The position numbers and the translations under genes are program-made. DNA of 32,846 nucleotides from Deinococcus piscis (GTDB taxonomy: Bacteria; Deinococcota; Deinococci; Deinococcales; Deinococcaceae): assembly GCF_014653275.1 (NCBI RefSeq), contig NZ_BNAL01000030.1:1-32846 (forward strand). Reading direction: 5' to 3'. The notes under the pieces were generated by a model. It ran no database searches. It was not told where the DNA came from and saw only the letters and a list, made by a program, of their open reading frames with translations. This document shows positions 8,409 through 16,038 of the stretch, one piece after another (the first letter of the stretch is position 1; the number at the start of each line of letters is the position of its first letter).

Positions 8409-8486
8409 CCACACTGGCACCCTCACCTGCGACCTCGTTCACATTGTGGGCCGTCGGCTGTTCATCCTGCTCCCGGACGCTCACGT

Positions 8487-8492
8487 TACACT
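8487..8492 (+). promoter_or_regulatory. -10 box TACACT, leaderless promoter of the glycosidase gene
   Basis: TACACT, seven bases, then ATGATG. It excludes the longer frame that opens 54 nt upstream and places the signal peptide at the true N-terminus. Confidence 0.65.
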
Positions 8493-8499
8493 GCCCGCG

Positions 8500-10272
8500 A
8501 TGATGCGCCCTGCTGCCCGCCGACTGCTGTTTGTTGTTTCTGTGTCTCTGCTGGCCTGGCCCGCTGCGCAGGCCCGTCCACTCAGCGTAGGCGGCGAGGT
8601 GCAGAGTGCGGCGCTGAGCAGCCGTGAGCTGAGCAGCGGCGAAGGGCTGGCGGTCTGGACCTTGCCCCGCCTGGGTGTGGCGGTCCGCAACGACCCAAAG
8701 GACCTACGGCTGCTGTACGGCGGACGCGAACTGCGCTGGGCACCGGGGCGCGGCTGGCAGGCGGTGGGCTTTGCAGCGGGCGCGGCCCTGCCGGCGCCCG
8801 AACAGGTCGGCCAAAGCCTGTACGTGGGCCTGGATATTCTGCGGGCGCTGGGAGTGCCGCTCAGCGTGACCCCGCAGGCCGTGGAAGTGGCCGCCCCACG
8901 CGCTGTTCCGGCAGGTACGCTTCCGCCCAGCCCGGCCAGCGCACCAGGCCAAAACCCAGGGGCGGCAAGCACCGCCACCCATACACTCTCCAGCGTGCGC
9001 CAGAGCGTCAGCCGTCAGCGCACGGTGGAGCTTCAGCGCACGGTGCTGGAACTCCAGGGCAGCGGCGAAGCCTTTTATCAGGTGCAGCAGCGTGGGGGCG
9101 CGGTATCCCTGTCGCTGCCCTACACCCGCTCCGCCGCCCGCTCGGAGATTCTGGATGGCGGCGCAGTGCTGCTGGTCACGCCAGCGGGCAGCGGCAGCCA
9201 GCTGGACCTGCTGACCGGCGGCGGGCAAACTCGCATCTTTACCCTGCAAAATCCTACCCGCATCGTGCTGGACACCGTGGTCTACCGTGACCGCAGCCAG
9301 ACCCCGCCAGTGGCCACAGAGCTGCTGCCCCAGGGCGTGCGCTACCGCCAGCAAGGCGGCCTCAGCCTGCTCAGCTTTGACCCCAGCCGTTACCGGCCCC
9401 GCGTGGTCAGTGCGCCCTGGGGACAGCGCACGGGCCTGGCCGCGCTGGTGCGCTCGGCAGGCGGCGTGGCCGGTATCAACGGCGGATACTTCGATATGCA
9501 GAGCGGCAAGCCGGTGGACTTGGTCGCGCAGGGCGGGGTCATGCGGATCGGCAGCCTGCAAAAGCGGGCCACACTGGGCTTTACTCCGGCAGGCGAGGTG
9601 CTGCTGGGCTACCCTGCGCCGCGCTACGTGGCCGAGGTGGGCGGCCAGCGTCTGCTGGTCAACCAGATGACGCCACTGCCCCGTCCAGAGCTGCTGACCG
9701 CCTGGGCCGGTGACGGGCGCACGGTGGGCGCTGCCGGGCTGGTCACGCTGACCGTTCGCCCCGGCACTGACCAGGTGCTGACCGCGCAGAGCGGCACAGT
9801 GACCACCCAGCCGGGCAACCTGCATCTCACCTTTGATCCGGCCCGCTTTCCGGCGCTGCCCCGTACGGCGGGCGCGCCCCTCAGTCTGCGGCTGGAATGG
9901 AATGCCAGCGACGCCCCCTGGCCAAGCAGTGAGGACGCCCTGAGCGCTGGTCCCCTGCTGCTGCGCGGCGGCCAGAGCGTGCTGAATCCACAGCGCGAGG
10001 GCTTCGACACTGCCGGCAGCATTTGGCGGGCCACCCACCAGACCGCTTTTGGTCTGCTCGGCGGCTGGCCTACATTTGCTTACCTGGAGCGCGGCACGCC
10101 GGAGCAGTTGTTGGTCGCCCTGCGCACCGCTGGCCTGAGCGACGCCGTGCGGATGGACAGCGGTGGCAGCAGCGCCGTGTACCTGAGCGGAGGCTACGCC
10201 GACCTGGGCGGCTACCTGAACCCGGCCTGGAGCCGCGACATTCCCAATGCCGTAGTGATGGTGCCGCGCTGA
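8500..10272 (+). CDS. Secreted phosphodiester glycosidase (NAGPA-like) family protein
   Basis: With this start the protein opens with a signal peptide (basic MMRPAARR, hydrophobic core, cleavage near AQA-RP at residue 25). Residues about 27-145 look like a stalk domain of the copper-amine-oxidase N-terminal type, followed by a Pro/Ala/Ser linker. From about residue 290 comes the phosphodiester glycosidase domain, shown by AGINGGYFD (near 323-330) and by DSGGSSAVYLSGG (near 552-565), the family hallmarks. Relatives remove GlcNAc from phosphodiesters or act on exopolysaccharide and cell-wall glycosides. It should act in the periplasm or at the cell surface. The natural substrate is unknown. Confidence 0.85.
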   Translation: MMRPAARRLLFVVSVSLLAWPAAQARPLSVGGEVQSAALSSRELSSGEGLAVWTLPRLGVAVRNDPKDLRLLYGGRELRWAPGRGWQAVGFAAGAALPAPEQVGQSLYVGLDILRALGVPLSVTPQAVEVAAPRAVPAGTLPPSPASAPGQNPGAASTATHTLSSVRQSVSRQRTVELQRTVLELQGSGEAFYQVQQRGGAVSLSLPYTRSAARSEILDGGAVLLVTPAGSGSQLDLLTGGGQTRIFTLQNPTRIVLDTVVYRDRSQTPPVATELLPQGVRYRQQGGLSLLSFDPSRYRPRVVSAPWGQRTGLAALVRSAGGVAGINGGYFDMQSGKPVDLVAQGGVMRIGSLQKRATLGFTPAGEVLLGYPAPRYVAEVGGQRLLVNQMTPLPRPELLTAWAGDGRTVGAAGLVTLTVRPGTDQVLTAQSGTVTTQPGNLHLTFDPARFPALPRTAGAPLSLRLEWNASDAPWPSSEDALSAGPLLLRGGQSVLNPQREGFDTAGSIWRATHQTAFGLLGGWPTFAYLERGTPEQLLVALRTAGLSDAVRMDSGGSSAVYLSGGYADLGGYLNPAWSRDIPNAVVMVPR

Positions 10273-10283
10273 ATGGGGTGGGG

Positions 10284-10865
10284 TCAGCGAAGAGTCAGCG
10301 TGATGTCAAGCGTGCCCAGGTCGTGCGTCTGCTTGTCCATCCAAAAGTCATGTAGGGCTACTCTGAGCGTGTAGTCGCCAGGCCGCAGCGTTCCCCAGCT
10401 CGCCTGGTCAAAGGGAATATTCAACTGAAAGGCAGGCTGACAAAGGGCCTGCGCCGGGCAGCGCGTCAGGTAAGCCACCGCCGGAAACAGGCGGCCCCCA
10501 GTAAAAGGTATGGACTGGCCTGCCGCGTTCAGCAGCTCGTAATCGTAGCTGGAAGGACCCCAAATCACTTCAGCGGCTTTGGCGGTCAGATTCTGAAGCG
10601 GCACCGATAGCGTGAGGGATTGACCCCTCACCGCTTCAACCCTTGCCGGCGGCTCAGCGCGCAGCAATGCAGAAGTAGAAGCCTGTGGCTGAAGCTTGGG
10701 CGTAGCTAGAGGCAGCGCCACATCTCGTGCTGGGAGCATGGCCTGATTGGTCCCTCCCCAGCAGTCGGTGGCGGGCGCACACGAAACACGCACACCAGCC
10801 GCCACCTGAGCCAAGGCGAGGCTCGGCAGCACGAGCGCGAGGCAGCTGAGCAGGATTTTGAGCAT
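10284..10865 (-). CDS. Small secreted protein, beta-sandwich-like, function unknown
   Basis: The 193-residue protein starts with a clear signal peptide (MLKILLSCLALVLPSLALAQ). Residues about 65-193 alternate in a way expected of an immunoglobulin-like beta-sandwich, with SLTLSVPLQNLTAKAAEVIWG, then a conserved-looking FPAVAYLTRCP and LRPGDYTLRVALHDFW. This resembles the intracellular proteinase inhibitor (BsuPI) fold, but only loosely. Four Cys residues in the mature part (two near 28-35, two near 132-139) could form disulfides. The start has TACACT 6 nt upstream. The gene is convergent with the glycosidase gene, with 11 nt between them. Confidence 0.75.
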   Translation of the reverse strand: MLKILLSCLALVLPSLALAQVAAGVRVSCAPATDCWGGTNQAMLPARDVALPLATPKLQPQASTSALLRAEPPARVEAVRGQSLTLSVPLQNLTAKAAEVIWGPSSYDYELLNAAGQSIPFTGGRLFPAVAYLTRCPAQALCQPAFQLNIPFDQASWGTLRPGDYTLRVALHDFWMDKQTHDLGTLDITLTLR

Positions 10866-10871
10866 AGCCGC

Positions 10872-10877
10872 AGTGTA
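10872..10877 (-). promoter_or_regulatory. -10 box TACACT, leaderless promoter
   Basis: TACACT ends 6 nt before the ATG of the small secreted protein. Confidence 0.6.
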
Positions 10878-10931
10878 GGGCTTGCTGGTCAGCCTGCCGT
10901 CTCCAGGCAGCCCGCTATAGCCTGCTCACTC

Positions 10932-10937
10932 TAGACT
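10932..10937 (+). promoter_or_regulatory. -10 box TAGACT, leaderless promoter of the HAD gene
   Basis: TAGACT ends 6 nt before the ATG. Together with the opposite TACACT it makes this 78-bp gap a divergent promoter region. Confidence 0.6.
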
Positions 10938-10943
10938 GAACCC

Positions 10944-11651
10944 ATGACCCACTCTTCCCCTGCGAACTTCGGCATCCAGGCCCTGCTGTTCGATTTCGAC
11001 GGCACCATCATGGACACCGAAACCACCGAGTTCCGGCACTGGCAGCGACTGTACAGCTCGCACGGGCGCGAACTGAGCCTTAGCGACTGGCAGCGCGGTA
11101 TCGGCACCTGGGGCGCGTTCGACCCCTGGGCCGGACTGCCGCAGGAGGTGCAGGCAGACCGCGAGCGGGTGGGCGGCGACCTGCACCGGGGCCTGCTGGA
11201 AGAACTGCGCGGGCAAGACCTGCGCCCCGGCGTGGTGGCCCTGCTGGATGAAGCCCAGGCTGCCGGGCTGCGCCTGGCCCTGGTCACCAGTTCGGGCCGC
11301 GACTGGGTGACCGACTGGCTGGGTCAGCATGGCCTGCTGGACCGCTTCGAGACGCTCTGCACCAAGGACGACGTGGCCCGCGTCAAGCCCGACCCGGAGC
11401 TATACGCCCTGGCAGTACAGCGCCTGAGCCTCCGCCCCGAACAGTGCCTGGCGGTGGAAGACAGCCTCAACGGGGCCACTGCCGCCGTGGCTGCTGGCGT
11501 GCAGGTGGTGGTGGTGCCCAACGAGGTGACTGCCTCGCAGCCGTTTCCGCCCACCTGGCCGCGCCTGGAGGATTTCAGCGGTGGCCTGTGGGCGCTGCTG
11601 GCCGCGCTGGGCGGCCCACAGGCAGCCGCGGTGCTACCTTCTGAGCTATGA
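10944..11651 (+). CDS. HAD-superfamily hydrolase, beta-phosphoglucomutase-like
   Basis: Motif I is [11 protein letters not shown] with Asp17 and Asp19 as nucleophile and acid/base. Motif II is LVTSS (about residue 113), the motif III Lys lies in RVKPDPELY, and motif IV is AVEDSLNG. A helical cap (about residues 25-90) is inserted after motif I, which places it in subfamily I with phosphoglycolate phosphatase and beta-phosphoglucomutase. The substrate cannot be read from sequence. The stop codon overlaps the panB start (ATGA), so the two may be translationally coupled, yet panB also has its own -10 box inside this gene. Confidence 0.85.
   Translation: MTHSSPANFGIQALLFDFDGTIMDTETTEFRHWQRLYSSHGRELSLSDWQRGIGTWGAFDPWAGLPQEVQADRERVGGDLHRGLLEELRGQDLRPGVVALLDEAQAAGLRLALVTSSGRDWVTDWLGQHGLLDRFETLCTKDDVARVKPDPELYALAVQRLSLRPEQCLAVEDSLNGATAAVAAGVQVVVVPNEVTASQPFPPTWPRLEDFSGGLWALLAALGGPQAAAVLPSEL
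11635..11640 (+). promoter_or_regulatory. Internal -10 box TACCTT before panB
   Basis: TACCTT lies within the last codons of the HAD gene and ends 7 nt before the panB ATG. panB may therefore be made both from the operon mRNA and from its own leaderless mRNA. Confidence 0.5.
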
Positions 11652-12490
11652 GCGACGCGTCCCCCCGCAAGAAACTGAGCCTGCCGCAGCTGATGAGCCC
11701 AGCTGCCCCCCTGGTGATGGTCACGGCCTATGACCATGCCCAGGCCCGGCACGCCGAGGGGGCCGGCGTGGACCTGATTCTGGTGGGCGATAGCTTAGGC
11801 AACGTGGTGCTGGGCTACGAAAGCACCGCGCAGGTCACGCTCGGCGACATGCTGCACCACGCCCGCGCCGTGCGCCGGGGTGCGCCGCAGACCTTCATGG
11901 TGGTGGACCTGCCGTTCGGCACCTATCAGCTGGGGCCTGAAGAAGCCATACGTGCCGCCGTGACGCTGGTGCAGGAAGCAGGAGCCGACGCGGTCAAACT
12001 GGAAGGCGCTACGCCCAATGAACTTGCTTGCGTGCAGCGTCTCACCGCAGCCGGCATTCCGGTCATGGGCCACGTGGGCCTGCTGCCGCAGACCGCCACC
12101 GCGCAGGGCGGGCTGAAGGTACAGGGCAAGGACGAAGCCTCGGCGCGGTTGGCACTGGACGGAGCAGCCGCGCTGGCAGAAGCCGGGGCCTTCAGCGTGG
12201 TGCTGGAAGCCATTCCCGCCGCGCTGGCGGCACTGATTACCGAGCGGGTGCAGATTCCCACCATCGGCATTGGGGCTGGGGTGGGGTGTGACGGCCAGGT
12301 ACTGGTCTACCACGACATTCTGGGCGTGTACGAAGGCCCGGTGATGAAGATGGTCCGCCGCTACGCCGAAGTGGGCCAACTCAGCCGCGAAGGTCTGAGC
12401 GCCTACGCCGCCGACGTGCGCGCCCGGCAGTTCCCGAGCGAAGCCAACAGCTTCAGCATGGCCGACGGGGTGCTGGAGCGGCTGTATTAG
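11648..12490 (+). CDS. panB: 3-methyl-2-oxobutanoate hydroxymethyltransferase (ketopantoate synthesis)
   Basis: PanB transfers a one-carbon unit from methylene-tetrahydrofolate to 2-oxoisovalerate, the first committed step to pantothenate and CoA. The 280 residues cover a complete TIM barrel with the expected motifs: [25 protein letters not shown] (metal-binding Asp), [35 protein letters not shown] and [19 protein letters not shown]. The short basic N-terminus is usual. panC and panD are not nearby. The upstream HAD gene overlaps by 4 nt but has no known role in this pathway. Confidence 0.95.
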   Translation: MSDASPRKKLSLPQLMSPAAPLVMVTAYDHAQARHAEGAGVDLILVGDSLGNVVLGYESTAQVTLGDMLHHARAVRRGAPQTFMVVDLPFGTYQLGPEEAIRAAVTLVQEAGADAVKLEGATPNELACVQRLTAAGIPVMGHVGLLPQTATAQGGLKVQGKDEASARLALDGAAALAEAGAFSVVLEAIPAALAALITERVQIPTIGIGAGVGCDGQVLVYHDILGVYEGPVMKMVRRYAEVGQLSREGLSAYAADVRARQFPSEANSFSMADGVLERLY

Positions 12491-12505
12491 AGCTGATGAA
12501 CAGCA

Positions 12506-12562
12506 AAAGGAGCGCTTGCAGGAGGGTTAAACCAGCGGAATGCCCTTCTTCCTGCCTCCTTT
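12506..12562 (+). terminator. Long imperfect hairpin after panB
   Basis: AAAGGAG pairs with CTCCTTT and the inner GCAGGA with TCCTGC, with a 5-nt bulge on the left arm. It begins 15 nt after the panB stop. Three T in the descending arm and a T-rich stretch after it make a weak intrinsic terminator plausible. Confidence 0.4.
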
Positions 12563-12594
12563 CCGCACTTTCGGCCTGCGTCCCCTGCATCCCC

Positions 12595-12623
12595 TTGACG
12601 AATACTGCATACCGCGCTAGAGT
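12595..12623 (+). promoter_or_regulatory. Strong sigma-70-type promoter, TTGACG-17 bp-TAGAGT
   Basis: This is the only promoter in the window for which I find a good -35 (TTGACG) at exactly 17 bp from a -10 (TAGAGT). Transcription should start near 12630. No start codon lies at the leaderless distance, and the transcript meets a terminator after about 40 nt. The next gene is rimO, 240 nt downstream. Confidence 0.65.
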
Positions 12624-12634
12624 AGTGAACATAA

Positions 12635-12671
12635 CCGCTCGGAACCTTCTAGCAAGGCGAGCGGGTTTTTT
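12635..12671 (+). terminator. Intrinsic terminator right after the promoter
   Basis: CCGCTCG pairs with CGAGCGG, and CCTT-ctagc-AAGG extends the hairpin after a 3-nt bulge. Six T follow. It lies only 12 nt past the -10 box, so it should stop most transcripts at about 40-45 nt: either an attenuator for rimO or the end of a very small RNA. Confidence 0.7.
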
Positions 12672-12687
12672 ATTGCCTGCTTATGCT

Positions 12688-12708
12688 GGGTCAGCTCATA
12701 CCTGACCC
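12688..12708 (+). other. Dyad in the rimO leader
   Basis: GGGTCAG and CTGACCC are perfect 7-bp arms around a 7-nt loop. No T-run follows. It could be an operator or a leader hairpin. The remaining leader up to rimO holds a TATGCT (12762-12767) without a good -35, and a GGAGG that could serve an earlier in-frame start at 12801. Confidence 0.35.
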
Positions 12709-12862
12709 CGGTGACAGCGGTGCATTGTCTGGCGGTGCCCAGACGGGCTGGGCCGCAGCCGCCTATGCTGGAGCACCTCTATTTGGCCGGAGGACATGCC
12801 ATGCTCTGGCCGCTCTGCTCCGTGCCTTTTGCCTTCTTCTCTTTGCTTTTTTTCTCTGCCCC

Positions 12863-12868
12863 AAGGAG
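12863..12868 (+). promoter_or_regulatory. Shine-Dalgarno AAGGAG of rimO
   Basis: AAGGAG lies 4 nt before the ATG that gives RimO its usual N-terminus. rimO is one of few genes here with a clear SD, in line with a real 5' leader. Confidence 0.65.
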
Positions 12869-12872
12869 TTCC

Positions 12873-14384
12873 ATGACCCAGACCCTCCCCTCAGCCGAAC
12901 CCACCGCCGCTGCCCCCCGCGTGGGCTTTATCAGCCTGGGCTGTCCCAAAGCCCTGGTGGACAGCGAACGTATCCTGACCCAGCTGCGCGCCGAAGGCTA
13001 CGAAGTGGCCCCCAGCTACGCAGACGCGCAGGCCGTGATTGTCAACACCTGCGGCTTTATCACCCCGGCTGTTGAGGAATCGCTGGCGGCCATCGGGGAA
13101 GCGCTGGACGCCACCGGCAAAGTCATCGTGACCGGCTGCCTGGGCGAGCGTCCCGAAAAAATCATGGAGCGCCATCCCAAAGTCTCGGCCATCACCGGCA
13201 GCGAGGCAGTGGATGACGTGATGGGCCATGTGCGTGAGCTGCTGCCCGTGGACCAGGGCACTTTTACTGGACTGCTGCCCGTGGCGGCTCCCGGCATGCG
13301 CCCCGCCGCAGCCCTGCCGGAGCGCGAGAACACCCGTCACGGCGATGTGTTCGCGCCCAGCGTGCGCCTGACCCCACGCCACTACGCCTATGTCAAGGTG
13401 GCCGAGGGCTGCAACCACACCTGCGCTTTTTGCATCATCCCCAAGCTGCGCGGCCTGCAAGTGTCGCGTGACGCTGGCTCGGTGCTGTACGAGGCGTTCC
13501 GGCTGGTGGCGGGCGGCACCAAGGAACTGGTGGTCATCGCGCAGGATACCAGCGCCTACGGCGTGGACATCCGCTACCGCGAAAGCGAATTCCAGGGCGA
13601 GCAGGTCCGCGCTCACCTCACCGACCTGGCCGAGCGGCTGGGCGAGCTCGGCGCTTGGGTGCGGATGCACTACGTGTACCCCTACCCGCATGTAGACCGC
13701 ATCGTGGAGCTGATGGCCCAGGGCAAAATCCTGCCCTACTTGGACGTGCCCTTGCAGCACGCCAGCCCCAAAATACTCAGAGCCATGCGCCGCCCCGGAG
13801 CAGGCAAGCAGCTGGACACCATCCGCCGCTGGCGCGAGATTTGCCCCGAGCTGACCATCCGCTCCACCTTTATCGTGGGCTTTCCCGGCGAAACCGAGGC
13901 CGATTTTCAGGAGCTGCTGGACTTCCTCGAAGCCGCGCAACTGGACCGGGTGGGCGCCTTTACCTACTCCGAAGTGCCCGAAGCCGACGCCAACGCCCTG
14001 CCCGGTGCGGTGCCCGAAGCGGTGAAGGAAGAGCGTCTGGCCCGCTTTATGGCGGTGGCGCAGCGCATCAGCGCCGCCCGCCTGGCCCAGAAGGTAGGCC
14101 GCGTGATGGAGGTGATCATTGACGAATACAACGATGACCCCGCCGACTTGGAGCAGGGCGACGCCCCCGGCACCCGCCTGATCGGGCGCACCAAAGGCGA
14201 CGCCCCCGGCATTGACGGGCAAGTGTACCTGTACGCGGGCGAGTTCGCGGGGCAGATCAAGGTGGGCGACATTGTGCAGGCCCGCATTGAGGACAGCGAC
14301 GAGTACGACCTGTTCGGTGAAGTGGTGGCCCGGCCCGAGTGGCGGCCCAATGTGCCGATGCTGGGGCACTTCGGCGGACACTGA
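12873..14384 (+). CDS. rimO: Ribosomal protein uS12 Asp-89 methylthiotransferase RimO
   Basis: RimO is a radical-SAM enzyme that adds a methylthio group to an Asp of ribosomal protein S12. The N-terminal MTTase domain has three cluster cysteines (Cys24 in [11 protein letters not shown], Cys60 in NTCGFI, Cys89 in GCLGER). The radical-SAM cluster is CNHTCAFC (Cys180, 184, 187). The ALVDSE motif after the first Cys separates RimO from MiaB. A TRAM domain (about residues 435-500) closes the protein. An in-frame ATG at 12801 with GGAGG at 7-nt spacing would add 24 hydrophobic residues; I prefer the shorter form, which fits a cytosolic enzyme. It may be under attenuation from the upstream promoter-terminator module. 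Confidence 0.93.
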   Translation: MTQTLPSAEPTAAAPRVGFISLGCPKALVDSERILTQLRAEGYEVAPSYADAQAVIVNTCGFITPAVEESLAAIGEALDATGKVIVTGCLGERPEKIMERHPKVSAITGSEAVDDVMGHVRELLPVDQGTFTGLLPVAAPGMRPAAALPERENTRHGDVFAPSVRLTPRHYAYVKVAEGCNHTCAFCIIPKLRGLQVSRDAGSVLYEAFRLVAGGTKELVVIAQDTSAYGVDIRYRESEFQGEQVRAHLTDLAERLGELGAWVRMHYVYPYPHVDRIVELMAQGKILPYLDVPLQHASPKILRAMRRPGAGKQLDTIRRWREICPELTIRSTFIVGFPGETEADFQELLDFLEAAQLDRVGAFTYSEVPEADANALPGAVPEAVKEERLARFMAVAQRISAARLAQKVGRVMEVIIDEYNDDPADLEQGDAPGTRLIGRTKGDAPGIDGQVYLYAGEFAGQIKVGDIVQARIEDSDEYDLFGEVVARPEWRPNVPMLGHFGGH

Positions 14385-14400
14385 GGCGTGGAGGCTCCGC

Positions 14401-14453
14401 GCCAAGAAGGGCAGAAAGCTCAAGTTTCCGGCTCTCTGCCCTTTGCTCTTGGC
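14401..14453 (+). terminator. Large stem-loop after rimO
   Basis: AAGGGCAGA pairs perfectly with TCTGCCCTT, and an outer GCCAAG pairs with CTTGGC. It begins 17 nt after the rimO stop. T residues follow only in a short TTTGCTCTT, so termination may be partial. Confidence 0.5.
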
Positions 14454-14466
14454 TGTCCATCTGACG

Positions 14467-14493
14467 AAAACAACCACGGGACGGCCCGTGGTT
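14467..14493 (-). terminator. Terminator for the SDR gene
   Basis: AACCACGGG and CCCGTGGTT form a perfect 9-bp stem with a 4-nt loop. On the minus strand GTTTTCG follows. It lies about 60 nt beyond the SDR stop, so it fits the end of the leftward transcript. Confidence 0.6.
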
Positions 14494-14503
14494 GATATTC
14501 GCT

Positions 14504-14549
14504 TTGCTCGCGGGAGCAATGTGCCACTCGCCCCTGCTCGCGGGAGCAA
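14504..14549. repeat. Two copies of the dyad TTGCTCGCGGGAGCAA
   Basis: The first copy is complete (14504-14519). The second lacks the first T (14535-14549) and ends three bases before the SDR stop codon. Each can fold into a 5- or 6-bp hairpin with a 4-nt loop. A related dyad, TTTGCTGGCGAGCAAA, lies upstream of the same gene at 15346-15361. Confidence 0.7.
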
Positions 14550-14551
14550 GT

Positions 14552-15223
14552 TTACTTCTGCGGATACACCTTCAGCTCGGTGATATGCGCCCGCGCCGGA
14601 CGAGTCAGGGCGTGGGCCACCGTCTTGGCCAGGCCACGGGCGTCAATCAGTTCTTCCCACTCGTAGCCGGCCTCGCGCAGTTCCAGCGTGTCAATCGGGC
14701 CCATCGGGTGCACCACGCAGCCCAGAATGCCCCGGCCCTTGAGCTCGGCGTGCAGGCTGTGCACGTAGCTGGTCATGGCGGCGCGGCTGGCCTGGTAAAG
14801 CGCTGCGCCCTCGCCGCGCGACTCACGGGGAGCGCTGACCGCCACAATCACACCGTCCTCCTGTTCCAGCATGTGGGGCAGCGCTCCCTGAATGGCATGA
14901 AAGAGGCTTTGCATGTTGGCGGCGAACAGCCGTTCATAGTCGGCGGGTGCGGCATCTAGCGCAGGCTGGGGGCTGAACATGCCGCCGGTATGCACCAGCG
15001 CGTCAACTTCGATGCTGCGCAGGCGGTCCACGCTGGCGGCGTCGCTGAGGTCCAAATCAAACACTTCGGTGGCCGGGAAGCGGTCGGCGGCGCGGGCGAG
15101 GTCTTCACCCTGTCCGACCAGCACCAGCTGCGCGCCGGCATCTTCCAGTTCCTGCGCGATAGCGGTTGCAATCGGGGTTCCGGCCCCGGTCAGCATGATG
15201 GTCGAGGAGCTGAGGTTTGCCAT
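14552..15223 (-). CDS. SDR-fold protein with altered catalytic and cofactor motifs
   Basis: The 223-residue chain has the length and Rossmann layout of a classical short-chain dehydrogenase/reductase, but its key motifs deviate. The cofactor loop TGxxxGxG is TGAGTPIA (residues 12-19), losing two Gly. The NAG motif reads HTG (78-80). Ser130 is in place and Tyr143 is followed by Arg147 where the catalytic Lys of YxxxK should be (YQASR). Helix 4 Asn seems kept at residue 103. It may bind another ligand or have lost activity. The start is set by TACCCT 6 nt upstream. It is divergent from jag. Confidence 0.85.
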   Translation of the reverse strand: MANLSSSTIMLTGAGTPIATAIAQELEDAGAQLVLVGQGEDLARAADRFPATEVFDLDLSDAASVDRLRSIEVDALVHTGGMFSPQPALDAAPADYERLFAANMQSLFHAIQGALPHMLEQEDGVIVAVSAPRESRGEGAALYQASRAAMTSYVHSLHAELKGRGILGCVVHPMGPIDTLELREAGYEWEELIDARGLAKTVAHALTRPARAHITELKVYPQK

Positions 15224-15229
15224 GCCCCC

Positions 15230-15235
15230 AGGGTA
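15230..15235 (-). promoter_or_regulatory. -10 box TACCCT, leaderless promoter of the SDR gene
   Basis: TACCCT ends 6 nt before the ATG. It rules out a frame extended by 63 codons upstream. Confidence 0.6.
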
Positions 15236-15327
15236 GCGCCTGAGCCACTGCGGCGGGAATATGGTCAGGAAAAGAGCAAGGCGGGCGCAGCTGGGCAAGT
15301 CCGAATACCCGCCATGCTCCGTCCTGT

Positions 15328-15361
15328 GGGGCGTTTTGCGCCCCCTTTGCTGGCGAGCAAA
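15328..15361. other. Two adjacent dyads between the SDR gene and jag
   Basis: GGGGCG-ttttg-CGCCCC (15328-15344) is followed directly by TTTGCT-ggcg-AGCAAA (15346-15361). The second resembles the pair of dyads downstream of the SDR gene. It lies about 27 bp upstream of the jag -10 box, where an activator or repressor could sit. Confidence 0.5.
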
Positions 15362-15387
15362 GACCTCCATCCCGCTGTCCCATGCAC

Positions 15388-15393
15388 TAGACT
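15388..15393 (+). promoter_or_regulatory. -10 box TAGACT, leaderless promoter of jag
   Basis: TAGACT ends 6 nt before the ATG. Confidence 0.6.
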
Positions 15394-15399
15394 GCGGCC

Positions 15400-16038
15400 A
15401 TGCATGACCCAAAGGACCTCGACGATTACCTGGCGGGGTTGGGTATCAGTGACGCTGACGACGACACCTCTTCTCCCAACCTTCTCTCTGCTCCGGCTGC
15501 TGCGCCGGGTGCTCTGGTGCCGCAGCCCGACTTTGGAGTGCCCGGTAAGGTGCAGCCTGGCTTCCCCTCCGGTGCCCAGGACCCCCAAACCGTCCTGGAA
15601 CACTTCCTGCGTGGCGTGGCCCGCCGCTTTGACCCCGGTCTGACGGTGCGCGTCACCCGCGACGGCGACCACCTGGAGGGCGAAATCAGTGGCGAGAATG
15701 TAGGCCGCCTGATTGGCCGCGAAGGGCACGTGATCGAGGCGCTTGATACCCTGGCCTACGCCGCAGTCGCCAAACACGTGCAGGGCAGCGAACATCTGCG
15801 GGTACGGGTGGATGTGGGCGGCTACCGCAGCCGCCACTTCCAGATGCTGCAACAGATCGCCAGCCGGGTGGCCGAGACGGTGGCCAGCTCCGGCGAGCAC
15901 CACACCTTCCAGCCGATGAACCCCGCAGACCGGCGCGTGATTCACATGACCCTCAAGGACAATCCGCATGTGGTCACGCAGTCGGTAGGCGAAGGCAGTG
16001 GCCGGCGCCTGGTGGTCAAACCTGCCCCGGCCCCCTAA
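15400..16038 (+). CDS. jag: Jag/KhpB-type RNA-binding protein (KH and R3H domains)
   Basis: The protein has a KH domain with GRLIGREGH (residues 102-110) and an R3H domain with RRVIH (178-182), the pair found in Jag (KhpB/EloR), an RNA-binding protein linked to cell elongation and septum control in Gram-positives. The first 60 residues are acidic then Pro/Ala-rich and low in complexity; the usual Jag_N domain is not apparent. In many bacteria jag follows yidC; here it stands between an SDR gene and prmC. The 3' end overlaps the longest prmC frame by 41 nt, so the two are likely one transcript. Confidence 0.88.
   Translation: MHDPKDLDDYLAGLGISDADDDTSSPNLLSAPAAAPGALVPQPDFGVPGKVQPGFPSGAQDPQTVLEHFLRGVARRFDPGLTVRVTRDGDHLEGEISGENVGRLIGREGHVIEALDTLAYAAVAKHVQGSEHLRVRVDVGGYRSRHFQMLQQIASRVAETVASSGEHHTFQPMNPADRRVIHMTLKDNPHVVTQSVGEGSGRRLVVKPAPAP

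Noticed and set aside
8396..8499. Crp-type TGTGA-N6-TCACA site between the Crp gene and the glycosidase gene
   Set aside because: Only partial halves such as TGTGAC and TTCACATTGTGG are seen, not a full symmetric site.
12891..14549. Minus-strand frame of 552 codons opposite rimO
   Set aside because: It is a shadow of the GC-rich rimO gene: its composition is His/Gly/Ala-rich, no domain is visible, and the plus strand encodes a complete RimO.
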